From: Methanocorpusculum sp. UBA424
GTDB taxonomy: Archaea; Halobacteriota; Methanomicrobia; Methanomicrobiales; Methanocorpusculaceae
Reading direction: 5' to 3'
Assembly: GCA_002498375.1 (NCBI GenBank)
Contig: DAHC01000008.1
Location: 85,375 to 134,651, forward strand
DNA: 49,277 nucleotides
Shown: positions 1-6,684 of the stretch, one piece after another
Layout of the letters: each line of letters begins with the position of its first letter
How positions within the stretch are numbered: the stretch's first letter is position 1
Program-made: the position numbers and the translations under genes
The notes under the pieces: generated by a model
Database searches by the model: none
What the model was told of the DNA's origin: nothing
What the model saw: the letters and a program-made list of their open reading frames with translations, nothing else

Positions 1-486
1 ACCATGATGGAAGACCACTTCGGTGGATCCCAGCGTGCATCTGTTCTTGCAGCAGCATCCGGTATCACCACATCCATTGCAACGGCAAACTCCAACGCCG
101 GTCTCAACGGCTGGTATCTGTCCATGCTTATGCACAAAGACGGATGGTCCAGACTTGGTTTCTTCGGCTACGATCTGCAGGACCAGTGCGGTTCCGCAAA
201 CTCACTCTCCATCAGACCCGACGAGGGCTGTATCGGCGAGTTCCGTGGACCGAACTACCCGAACTATGCAATGAACGTCGGTCACCAGGGAGAATACGCA
301 GCTATTGCAGCCTCCGCCCACTTCGGCCGCGGCGATGCATGGACGCTCTCCCCGCTGATCAAGATCTGTTTCGCAGACCCGGCCCTGAAGTTCGACTTCG
401 CCCACCCGCGTGCAGAATTCGCCAAGGGAGCAATCCGCGAATTCATGCCGGCCGGCGAGAGATCCCTCATCATCCCGGCACAGTAA
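1..486 (+). CDS. mcrA: Methyl-coenzyme M reductase alpha subunit, C-terminal 161 residues (5' end outside window)
   Basis: This is the C-terminal part of McrA, which carries out the methane-forming step (methyl-CoM + CoB to methane + heterodisulfide) with cofactor F430. The frame is open from base 1, so the gene starts upstream of the window. The GGSQRAS block contains the glutamine that is C-methylated in studied enzymes. The LGFFGYDLQDQC block contains the positions of thioglycine, didehydroaspartate and S-methylcysteine. The residue before the thioglycine is Phe, as I recall for Methanosarcina, rather than Tyr. The GPNYPNYAMNVGHQGEYA and REFMPAGERS blocks are also diagnostic. A hairpin and T-tract follow the stop codon, so this is the last gene of the mcr operon, with the mtr operon next. 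The modifications themselves are inferred from the family. Confidence 0.98.
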   Translation, partial: TMMEDHFGGSQRASVLAAASGITTSIATANSNAGLNGWYLSMLMHKDGWSRLGFFGYDLQDQCGSANSLSIRPDEGCIGEFRGPNYPNYAMNVGHQGEYAAIAASAHFGRGDAWTLSPLIKICFADPALKFDFAHPRAEFAKGAIREFMPAGERSLIIPAQ

Positions 487-514
487 GTGGTTCATTAACC
501 ACTCACTTTTTTTT
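486..514 (+). terminator. Terminator of the mcr operon
   Basis: A perfect 7-bp inverted repeat (486-492 with 497-503, loop CATT) overlaps the mcrA stop codon and is followed by eight T residues (507-514). Its position directly after mcrA supports transcription termination. Confidence 0.7.
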
Positions 515-757
515 ATTCTCCTGTGAAAAACGCGCAGGTGGTCTTTTTATTTATATGCTGATTCTGAAAAAGTCCGACAACAAAGGTATTATATCGGAGA
601 TTTCAACAATATTTATTGTCTTGAATTAAACTTCACTAGTTTTAATCAACTTGATTATTCTTAATACAAATTAATTGAATTTAAATCCAGGTTTTTCCCG
701 TCTTATTTTAGTAAAATACTGAATCTCTGAGCTTTTCTTGCACAATTTTCGCATGTC

Positions 758-936
758 TTATATATCTATGAATGAAATAGAATATTCGTCCACACTTTGT
801 ACTCCATTCTTTAGAGTGGTAACGTTTTACGAACACTTGAGACGCATCCTTCGTTTCAGCCTGTGGTGCTGAAACATATTAGGTTCCTGATTAGTTATCC
901 ACAATCGGGAAACAAAAACTCAAGGGAGAATCTTAC
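758..936 (+). promoter_or_regulatory. mtr operon promoter and structured leader
   Basis: The 450-bp gap between mcrA and mtrE is AT-rich and shows no coding sequence. A TATA-like box CTTATATATC lies at 758-767, which would place the transcript start near 790 and give a leader of about 145 nt. Inside the leader, GTTTCAGC (853-860) and GCTGAAAC (868-875) form a perfect 8-bp hairpin with a 7-nt loop. A GGGAGA ribosome-binding site precedes the mtrE ATG by about 10 nt. The promoter and hairpin are read from sequence; a regulatory role is inference. Confidence 0.5.
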
Positions 937-1824
937 ATGCAAGAAATTATAATCGGCATTGGAGTAACTGCCCTTGCGGGAGCTCTCGCAGCGGTTGCCG
1001 GTGCAGCCGAAGATACTGAGTCCAACATCGGATCACAAGGTGACCCGAACTCTCAGGTCCAGCTCGCACCGCAGATGGGATACACTCACCGTATCTATAA
1101 CAAAGCAGTGAGTGGAGAACCACCAGCATACACCCTGTGGGTGACCCTTGCTTGTGGTGTTGCATGGGCATTCCTTATGTTAGGAGTCAATGCAATCCTC
1201 GCAATCATCTTCGGAACAGTTCTCGCAACCTTTGTGCAGGGAGTTTACGCAACTACTGCATACCTTGGAAGAACCGCAAGTCTTTCCAAGTTTGGACAGC
1301 CGGTCTTTATTGATGTTGTTAAATCAGTAACGACCGTGACTATGGCTCACGCATTCGTAGCTATCTTTGCAACGGTAACCGTCTGTTACCTCATGATGAC
1401 AGTCATTGGACATCCGTTTGCTCTCCCGCTTCTTGGTATCGTATGGGGTCTTGCTCTTGGTGCAGCAGGTTCTGCAACCGGTAACCCGTACTACGGTAAA
1501 GAGCGTCAGTATCAGAATCAGAAATTCGGTGCTGGTGTCCCGATCTCTGCATCCGGTAACATCGTTCGTTATGCAGAAGCAGGACAGAGAAGCTCAATCG
1601 ACAACGGTTTCTTCACCGCGAAATTCGGTGGACCCGCGTCAGGTCTTTGTTTCGGATTAATTGTTTTCTTCGAACTCTGGCGTACCATCATCTTCGAGGA
1701 CTACCTCGCCGGATGGGGTGCCGTTATCGTCGGAGCACTTGTAATCATCATCTTTATGATCATCGACCGTTACGTTGAAGTCTGGGCACGCAAGAATTAC
1801 GGACCCTACGCCGTGGAGGCCTGA
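937..1824 (+). CDS. mtrE: Tetrahydromethanopterin S-methyltransferase subunit E
   Basis: MtrE is an integral membrane subunit of the complex that moves the methyl group from methyl-H4MPT to coenzyme M and exports Na+. The 295-residue protein is mostly hydrophobic, with membrane segments near residues 3-20, 68-105, 130-180, 231-247 and 258-277, and a polar stretch around 185-225. It opens the operon. The ATG follows a GGGAGA ribosome-binding site, and its stop codon is two bases before mtrD. MtrE together with MtrC and MtrD forms the membrane globe of the complex in known structures; the assignment rests on sequence style plus strict operon order. Confidence 0.96.
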   Translation: MQEIIIGIGVTALAGALAAVAGAAEDTESNIGSQGDPNSQVQLAPQMGYTHRIYNKAVSGEPPAYTLWVTLACGVAWAFLMLGVNAILAIIFGTVLATFVQGVYATTAYLGRTASLSKFGQPVFIDVVKSVTTVTMAHAFVAIFATVTVCYLMMTVIGHPFALPLLGIVWGLALGAAGSATGNPYYGKERQYQNQKFGAGVPISASGNIVRYAEAGQRSSIDNGFFTAKFGGPASGLCFGLIVFFELWRTIIFEDYLAGWGAVIVGALVIIIFMIIDRYVEVWARKNYGPYAVEA

Positions 1825-1826
1825 AT

Positions 1827-2690
1827 ATGAGTGCAATTGCAGCTAAACCCGGAGCAAACGCCGGCTCATTCCAGCCAATTCCTTCGGTCATCGCAATCGT
1901 CATTGCCATCGTTCTCGTTGCTGCTGCTTACTTCCTTGGAAGTTCCGGCATCCTCGCAGGCGGTGCAATGTTCGTTCTTCAGACTCTGTGTCTGATCATC
2001 CTTGGTGCAGCCTTAATCGCATTTGGTGTTCACTTTGTTCCCGTCGGCGGAGCGCCGGCAGCAATGGGTCAGGCACCCGGTATCGCTACCGGTGTCGCAA
2101 TGCTTGCAACTGGTGCAGGTCTTGCAGGACTCTTTGGAGGAGCATGGGCAGCAGAGTTAGGTCTTGGAGTCGCACTCGCCAGTGGAGCAATTGGCGGTGC
2201 ATTAATGATGGCAATCACCTGTCTTATGGTGAACATCTCCTATGTCTTCGGCATGGGTATCCCGGCAGCCTCCGGTAAGGTCGAAAAAGACCCAATTACT
2301 GGTGACTTACAGGCAGCATACAAATCCCAGGGAACCGAAGGTCACGGTTTACCGTTCATCTCTTATGTTGGCGGTGTTATCGGTGGTCTCTTCGGTGGTC
2401 TTGGCGGAACACTCATCTACATTGAACTTCTCAACTTCTACAATGCTGGTCTTCCGGCACTTGGTTTTGTTGGCGCAGCAGACATCAACATGCTCTCTGT
2501 TGGTCTTGCAGGCATCTTTGCAATCGGTATGTTCCTTGTTATCGCAGTACTTTCTGCTTACAACATTACCGGAACCATTGAAGGTCCGCACGACCCGAAG
2601 TTCAAACGTTTCCCCCGTGCAATCGTCGCCGCAATCTTAGCATCAGCTGTTTGCGGTCTCGTTGCAATGCTGGTGGTGGCATTATTCTGA
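1827..2690 (+). CDS. mtrD: Tetrahydromethanopterin S-methyltransferase subunit D
   Basis: Second gene of the mtr operon, starting two bases after the mtrE stop codon. The 287-residue protein is a polytopic membrane protein rich in Gly and Ala, with hydrophobic stretches near residues 20-40, 48-68, 85-150, 178-205, 225-248 and 265-287. MtrD is thought to take part in Na+ translocation with MtrC and MtrE. The polar loop near residues 150-175 (GKVEKDPITGDLQAAYKSQG) probably faces the cytoplasm. The protein looks full length, perhaps slightly longer at the N terminus than some relatives. Confidence 0.95.
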   Translation: MSAIAAKPGANAGSFQPIPSVIAIVIAIVLVAAAYFLGSSGILAGGAMFVLQTLCLIILGAALIAFGVHFVPVGGAPAAMGQAPGIATGVAMLATGAGLAGLFGGAWAAELGLGVALASGAIGGALMMAITCLMVNISYVFGMGIPAASGKVEKDPITGDLQAAYKSQGTEGHGLPFISYVGGVIGGLFGGLGGTLIYIELLNFYNAGLPALGFVGAADINMLSVGLAGIFAIGMFLVIAVLSAYNITGTIEGPHDPKFKRFPRAIVAAILASAVCGLVAMLVVALF

Positions 2691-2700
2691 GGTGTAAAAA

Positions 2701-3546
2701 ATGTCAGTAAAAGTTGAAGCATCCCACGACGGAATTCCGCATAACAAAGTTATGGTCATTGGAGCCGTTATTTCACTGGTATCCCTTTACATCGCTATCA
2801 TTGGTACAGTCATCGGTGTCGACTACCTTGCATTCTTTGGTGGATTTGCAGCAGTCGGTGCCCTGATCTGGGGTAACAGCACAATCAAAAAGCTTTGCAG
2901 CTATGGTATCGGAACTGGTGTTCCCTCTGCCGGTATGCTCGCATTCGGATCCGGTGTCATTGCCCTCCTCTTTGCAGCTACCCTTGGCGGAATCAGCATC
3001 TGGATCGTACCGGTTGCAGGATTAATCATTGCTCTCATCGTCGGTCTTTTCCTTGGATGGATCTCAAACTCCGTTCTGAACATGAAGATTCCGGTGATGA
3101 CCAGAAGTATCGCAGAACTCGCCGCAGTCGGTGCCCTTGCTCTTATGGGTTTTGGCGTCGTTGCAACCGGAACCGTTGGCTTTACTGGAATCGCCACCAT
3201 CGAGATCCTAGGTGTCACTGTTTACAATGCATCCTACATTGGTGCAGGTGTAATCGCAGTTTCATTCATGCTCGGTGCAATCGCTCTCCAGCACCCGTTC
3301 AACGCATGTCTCGGTCCAGGCGAGAAACAGGACAGAACCAACATGCTCGCTATCGAGTGTGGTTTCCTTTCCATGATCATCATGGCAGTGATTTCCTTCG
3401 TCTTCGTCTCATTGGCAGCAGCGTGGATTTCACTTATCGTGGCTATCATTGGATGGTTCGTGTCCTATGTCAAATATCTCGCCTTATCCAAGCGCGACGC
3501 AGCAGCCTGGCTTGATGCCAAGCCGTTCTCCGACGCGGAGGAGTAA
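2701..3546 (+). CDS. mtrC: Tetrahydromethanopterin S-methyltransferase subunit C
   Basis: Third mtr gene, ten bases after mtrD and preceded by GAGGTG. The 281-residue protein has an N-terminal polar segment (MSVKVEASHDGIPHNK) and then a series of hydrophobic helices ending in a charged tail (KRDAAAWLDAKPFSDAEE). MtrC belongs to the membrane-embedded Na+-translocating core. Order and spacing in the operon confirm the call. Confidence 0.95.
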   Translation: MSVKVEASHDGIPHNKVMVIGAVISLVSLYIAIIGTVIGVDYLAFFGGFAAVGALIWGNSTIKKLCSYGIGTGVPSAGMLAFGSGVIALLFAATLGGISIWIVPVAGLIIALIVGLFLGWISNSVLNMKIPVMTRSIAELAAVGALALMGFGVVATGTVGFTGIATIEILGVTVYNASYIGAGVIAVSFMLGAIALQHPFNACLGPGEKQDRTNMLAIECGFLSMIIMAVISFVFVSLAAAWISLIVAIIGWFVSYVKYLALSKRDAAAWLDAKPFSDAEE

Positions 3547-3563
3547 GTTAGGAGGAAACAAAA

Positions 3564-3860
3564 ATGGGATATGTATTAGTATTACCGGAATTTGGCCTCG
3601 TAGCTGACCCCATAGCAGGTATCGTAACGACTGCCGGTGTATCCTATCAGCCGGTTATCGATCAGGTGGCAGAACTCGAAACAATTGCTGAAGATCTTGT
3701 CGGCATGCTTTCTGGTGAAGGTAACTTCTTAAACAGTTTCCCCGGCCGTGAAAAGACTCTCATGAAAGCAGGTATGGTTACCTCTCTCTGGTACGGTCTT
3801 GCGGTAGGTCTGTTTGTGGCCTTCATCCTTGCATTTGCTCTCTACTTCGGAGGTATCTAA
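3564..3860 (+). CDS. mtrB: Tetrahydromethanopterin S-methyltransferase subunit B
   Basis: A 98-residue subunit with a soluble N-terminal half (YVLVLPEFGLVADPIAGIV) and one C-terminal membrane helix near residues 72-96. MtrB is a single-span subunit in the stalk of the methyltransferase complex. A strong AGGAGG ribosome-binding site lies just upstream of the ATG. The stop codon is directly followed by the start of mtrA, so the two are probably translationally coupled. Confidence 0.94.
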   Translation: MGYVLVLPEFGLVADPIAGIVTTAGVSYQPVIDQVAELETIAEDLVGMLSGEGNFLNSFPGREKTLMKAGMVTSLWYGLAVGLFVAFILAFALYFGGI

Positions 3861-3861
3861 A

Positions 3862-4599
3862 ATGGCAGACAAGAAATCGCCGGCAAGCGGATGGCCGATC
3901 ATCCAGGGTGACTACCACACCGGTGATGCAAACAGCCCCGTTGCTGTCATCACCATGGGTTCCCACCTTGATGAGGCTGGAATCTGTGCCGCAGGTGCAG
4001 CTCTTGCAGGTTCCTGTAAGACCGAAAACCTCGGTATCGAGAAGGTCGTTGCAAACGTCATTTCGAATCCGAACATCCGTTTCGTTCTGCTTTGCGGTAC
4101 TGAAGTGAAAGGTCACCTTTCAGGTCAGTCTATCGAAGCAATGCACAAAAATGGTGTTGAGGGCGGAAAGATCGTCGGTTCTACCGGTGCGATTCCGTTC
4201 CTTGAGAACCTTACGGCAGAACACATCAAACGTTTCCAGGAACAGATTGAACTCGTAAATATTATGGAGACCGAAGACATCGGTCAAATCTCCGCAAAAA
4301 TGAACGAGCTCAAGGCCCGGGATCCCGGAGCATTCGGTGCAGACCCGATGGTCGTCCAGTTGTCTGATGACGATAAAGGTGGCGCATCAGGTGCTGAATC
4401 CGGCGAAGAAGAACCTTTGACCGGCGAAATGGCACTCATTACCGCCCGCATCAAAGCGATCCAGATGATGGTCACTGATATCGGTTACCGTAACAGATTC
4501 GCATCCGGTCTCTACGGAGGCAAGATCGAAGGTCTCATGATCGGTTTGATCGTATCTCTGGTTATTCTCGGTGCACTTATCGGTGTTCAGGTGATCTAA
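3862..4599 (+). CDS. mtrA: Tetrahydromethanopterin S-methyltransferase subunit A, with MtrF-like C-terminal anchor
   Basis: MtrA carries the corrinoid that accepts the methyl group from MtrH and passes it to coenzyme M. The ATG at 3862 is chosen because it lies one base after the mtrB stop codon and gives the normal MADKKSP start. Residues 1-175 are the cobamide-binding domain; His85 in GTEVKGHLSGQ corresponds to the lower axial cobalt ligand known for this family. An acidic linker (about 176-195) leads to a C-terminal segment whose pattern (ITARIKAIQMMVTDIGYRNR plus one helix near 222-245) resembles MtrF. MtrA-MtrF fusions are an established domain arrangement. The domain is repeated almost unchanged three genes downstream. 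Confidence 0.95.
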   Translation: MADKKSPASGWPIIQGDYHTGDANSPVAVITMGSHLDEAGICAAGAALAGSCKTENLGIEKVVANVISNPNIRFVLLCGTEVKGHLSGQSIEAMHKNGVEGGKIVGSTGAIPFLENLTAEHIKRFQEQIELVNIMETEDIGQISAKMNELKARDPGAFGADPMVVQLSDDDKGGASGAESGEEEPLTGEMALITARIKAIQMMVTDIGYRNRFASGLYGGKIEGLMIGLIVSLVILGALIGVQVI

Positions 4600-4600
4600 A

Positions 4601-4789
4601 ATGGCAGGTTCGATTATTAGAATGGCCGCCATCGACAAGATGGTGGATAATATCAGATACAAGGGCCAGATTCTTGCCAGAACAAACAAGGTCGACTCCG
4701 CAATCTCGAGCTCAGGTCTTGTTGGATTTGCCGCAGGTCTCGTTCTTGCTCTCGTTCTGATTCTTGTACCAGTGCTGGTGTTACTCTGA
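4601..4789 (+). CDS. mtrF: Tetrahydromethanopterin S-methyltransferase subunit F
   Basis: A 62-residue protein starting one base after the mtrA stop codon. It has a short amphipathic N terminus (RMAAIDKMVDNIRYKGQIL) and one membrane helix near residues 40-62. The DNIRYK...LARTNK pattern matches MtrF, a single-span subunit of the stalk. It also resembles the tail of the preceding MtrA, so the operon seems to hold two MtrF-like anchors. The gene is short, but its position and length are as expected for mtrF. Confidence 0.88.
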   Translation: MAGSIIRMAAIDKMVDNIRYKGQILARTNKVDSAISSSGLVGFAAGLVLALVLILVPVLVLL

Positions 4790-4799
4790 GGTGAAAAAA

Positions 4800-5540
4800 A
4801 TGGCAGATAAAAAATCACCAGCAAATGGATGGCCGATCATTCAGGGAGATTACCACACCGGTGATGCAAACAGCCCAGTCGCTGTTATCACCATGGGTTC
4901 CCACCTTGATGAGGCCGGAATCTGTGCCGCAGGCGCAGCTCTTGCAGGTTCCTGTAAGACTGAAAACCTCGGTATCGAGAAAGTTGTTGCAAACGTCATT
5001 TCAAACCCAAACATCCGGTTTGTTCTGCTTTGTGGTACTGAAGTTAAGGGTCACCTTTCCGGTCAGTCCATCGAAGCAATGCACAAGAATGGAGTTGAAG
5101 GCGGAAAGATCGTCGGTTCTACCGGTGCTATTCCGTTCCTTGAGAACTTGACGGCAGAACACATCAAACGTTTCCAGGAACAGATTGAACTCGTTAACAT
5201 CATGGAGACCGAAGACATGGGTCAGATCTCCGCAAAGATCAACGAGCTCAAAGGCAGAGATCCTGGAGCATTCGCTGCTGACCCGATCGTCATTCAGTTA
5301 ACTGATGATGCCGGCGGAGCAGAAGGCGGTGCAACGGTTGCAAGCGCCAACCCCCAGTTCCTCGAGATCGAGAAACGTCTTGATGCAATCGAGCAAAAGA
5401 TTGAGTTCACGGACGCAGAAATTGCGATGCGTGTCGGAAGAAAAATTGGCCGTGACATCGGTATCCTCTACGGACTTGTAGCAGGTATCATTGCCTTCCT
5501 GGTAATCATTTACTGGATGTCAGGGTTATTATTCATGTAA
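4800..5540 (+). CDS. Fusion of a second MtrA cobamide domain to MtrG
   Basis: This 246-residue protein stands where mtrG is expected. Residues 1 to about 170 repeat the MtrA cobamide domain almost exactly, including the His ligand motif GTEVKGHLSGQ. After a Gly/Ala-rich linker, residues about 180-246 match MtrG: a short coiled segment (FLEIEKRLDAIEQKIEFTD), the AMRVGRKIGRDIGILYG block and one membrane helix. The ATG at 4800 follows GAGGTG and gives the same MADKKSP start as mtrA. No separate mtrG exists between mtrF and mtrH, so this protein must supply MtrG. I infer that the complex could carry two corrinoid domains per unit. It is a clean single reading frame with no sign of frameshift. Confidence 0.9.
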   Translation: MADKKSPANGWPIIQGDYHTGDANSPVAVITMGSHLDEAGICAAGAALAGSCKTENLGIEKVVANVISNPNIRFVLLCGTEVKGHLSGQSIEAMHKNGVEGGKIVGSTGAIPFLENLTAEHIKRFQEQIELVNIMETEDMGQISAKINELKGRDPGAFAADPIVIQLTDDAGGAEGGATVASANPQFLEIEKRLDAIEQKIEFTDAEIAMRVGRKIGRDIGILYGLVAGIIAFLVIIYWMSGLLFM

Positions 5541-5552
5541 TGAGGTGCCAAT

Positions 5553-6572
5553 ATGTTCAAGTTTGAAAAAGAACAGCAGGTCTTTGACTTTAATGGAACG
5601 AAGATTGGTGGACAGCCCGGAGAGTATCCGCGTGTGCTTTCACCCTCGATCTTCTACAACAAACACGAGATCGTTTTAAACGATCACACCGGTGAGATTG
5701 ACAAAGCAAAAGCAGAAGCACTCTGGAACCGCTGTCAGGAACTTTCTGACATTACCGGCAACAAGTACTTCCTCCAGATTCTCGCAGAACACGGCGAGGC
5801 TTTCGAGTCATACTTCTCCTGGTTCGACAGTATCGACAACAAGACCGCATTCCTGATGGACTCCTCTGCTCCGGCAGCACTTGTCCACGCAACGAAATAC
5901 GTTACGGAAGTTGGTCTTGCAGACCGCGCAATCTACAACTCGATCAACGGTTCGATCCTTCCGGAGAACGTTCAGGCACTTGCAGAGTCCGATGTGAACT
6001 CCGCAATCGTTCTGGCATTCAACCCGGGTGACTCATCTGTTGCCGGACGTGAGAAAGCACTCGTCGACGGCGGTGTCGCAGGTCAGGCAAAAGGTATGCT
6101 TCAGATCGCAGAAGAATGCGGTATCACCCGCCCGATTCTCGACACTGCAGCAACTCCCCTTGGTCTCGGTTCATTCGGTTCCTACCGTGAAATCCTTGCA
6201 TGCAAGGCAATTCACGGTATGCCAACCGGTGGTGCATACCACAACATGACTGTGTCCTGGACCTGGCTGAAACGCTGGAGAAAGAACATCCACGAGCAGT
6301 ACGCAGACAAGCCGCTCCTTGCAGAGCAGATGTTCCACCACCACTACGGCGGCATCGAAGGCGTCCGTCAGGCTGCATGGTCTTCACCGGATATCGGCTG
6401 TAACATTATGGCAATGACCCTTGGTGCAGACTTAATCATGTACGGCCCGATCGAGAACATGGAAGGCGCCGCGACCGCAACTGCGTTCTCGGACATTGTC
6501 CTTGCTGAAGCCTTCAGAGACTTCGGTGGAACCATCGCTGTCGAAGACGGCCCGATTTCCAAACTCGTTTAA
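5553..6572 (+). CDS. mtrH: Tetrahydromethanopterin S-methyltransferase subunit H
   Basis: MtrH is the cytoplasmic, loosely attached subunit that transfers the methyl group from methyl-tetrahydromethanopterin to the Co(I) corrinoid on MtrA. The 339-residue protein has the expected N terminus (MFKFEKEQQVFDFNGTKIGGQPGEYP) and is soluble throughout, with a TIM-barrel-like pattern typical of methyltetrahydrofolate-type methyltransferases. It closes the operon 12 bases after the MtrA::MtrG fusion, with GAGGTG upstream. A terminator hairpin follows. Confidence 0.97.
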   Translation: MFKFEKEQQVFDFNGTKIGGQPGEYPRVLSPSIFYNKHEIVLNDHTGEIDKAKAEALWNRCQELSDITGNKYFLQILAEHGEAFESYFSWFDSIDNKTAFLMDSSAPAALVHATKYVTEVGLADRAIYNSINGSILPENVQALAESDVNSAIVLAFNPGDSSVAGREKALVDGGVAGQAKGMLQIAEECGITRPILDTAATPLGLGSFGSYREILACKAIHGMPTGGAYHNMTVSWTWLKRWRKNIHEQYADKPLLAEQMFHHHYGGIEGVRQAAWSSPDIGCNIMAMTLGADLIMYGPIENMEGAATATAFSDIVLAEAFRDFGGTIAVEDGPISKLV

Positions 6573-6586
6573 ACTTAAAAACCGGA

Positions 6587-6604
6587 GAGGGGATTTTTCC
6601 CCTC
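6587..6604 (+). terminator. Terminator hairpin after mtrH
   Basis: GAGGGG (6587-6592) pairs with CCCCTC (6599-6604) around an ATTTTT loop, and T-rich sequence follows. It lies 14 bases after the mtrH stop codon. Confidence 0.6.
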
Positions 6605-6684
6605 AACCGTTTTACACTATTTTTCGGTCAGTTCCTTTTCGCATCAGAAGAAATACATAGACTGACAACTAAACACTGGTAATT

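Noticed and set aside
4800..5540. MtrA::MtrG as a frameshift or assembly artefact
   Set aside because: The frame is uninterrupted, the synonymous sites differ from mtrA, the linker is unique, and ribosome-binding site and spacing are normal.
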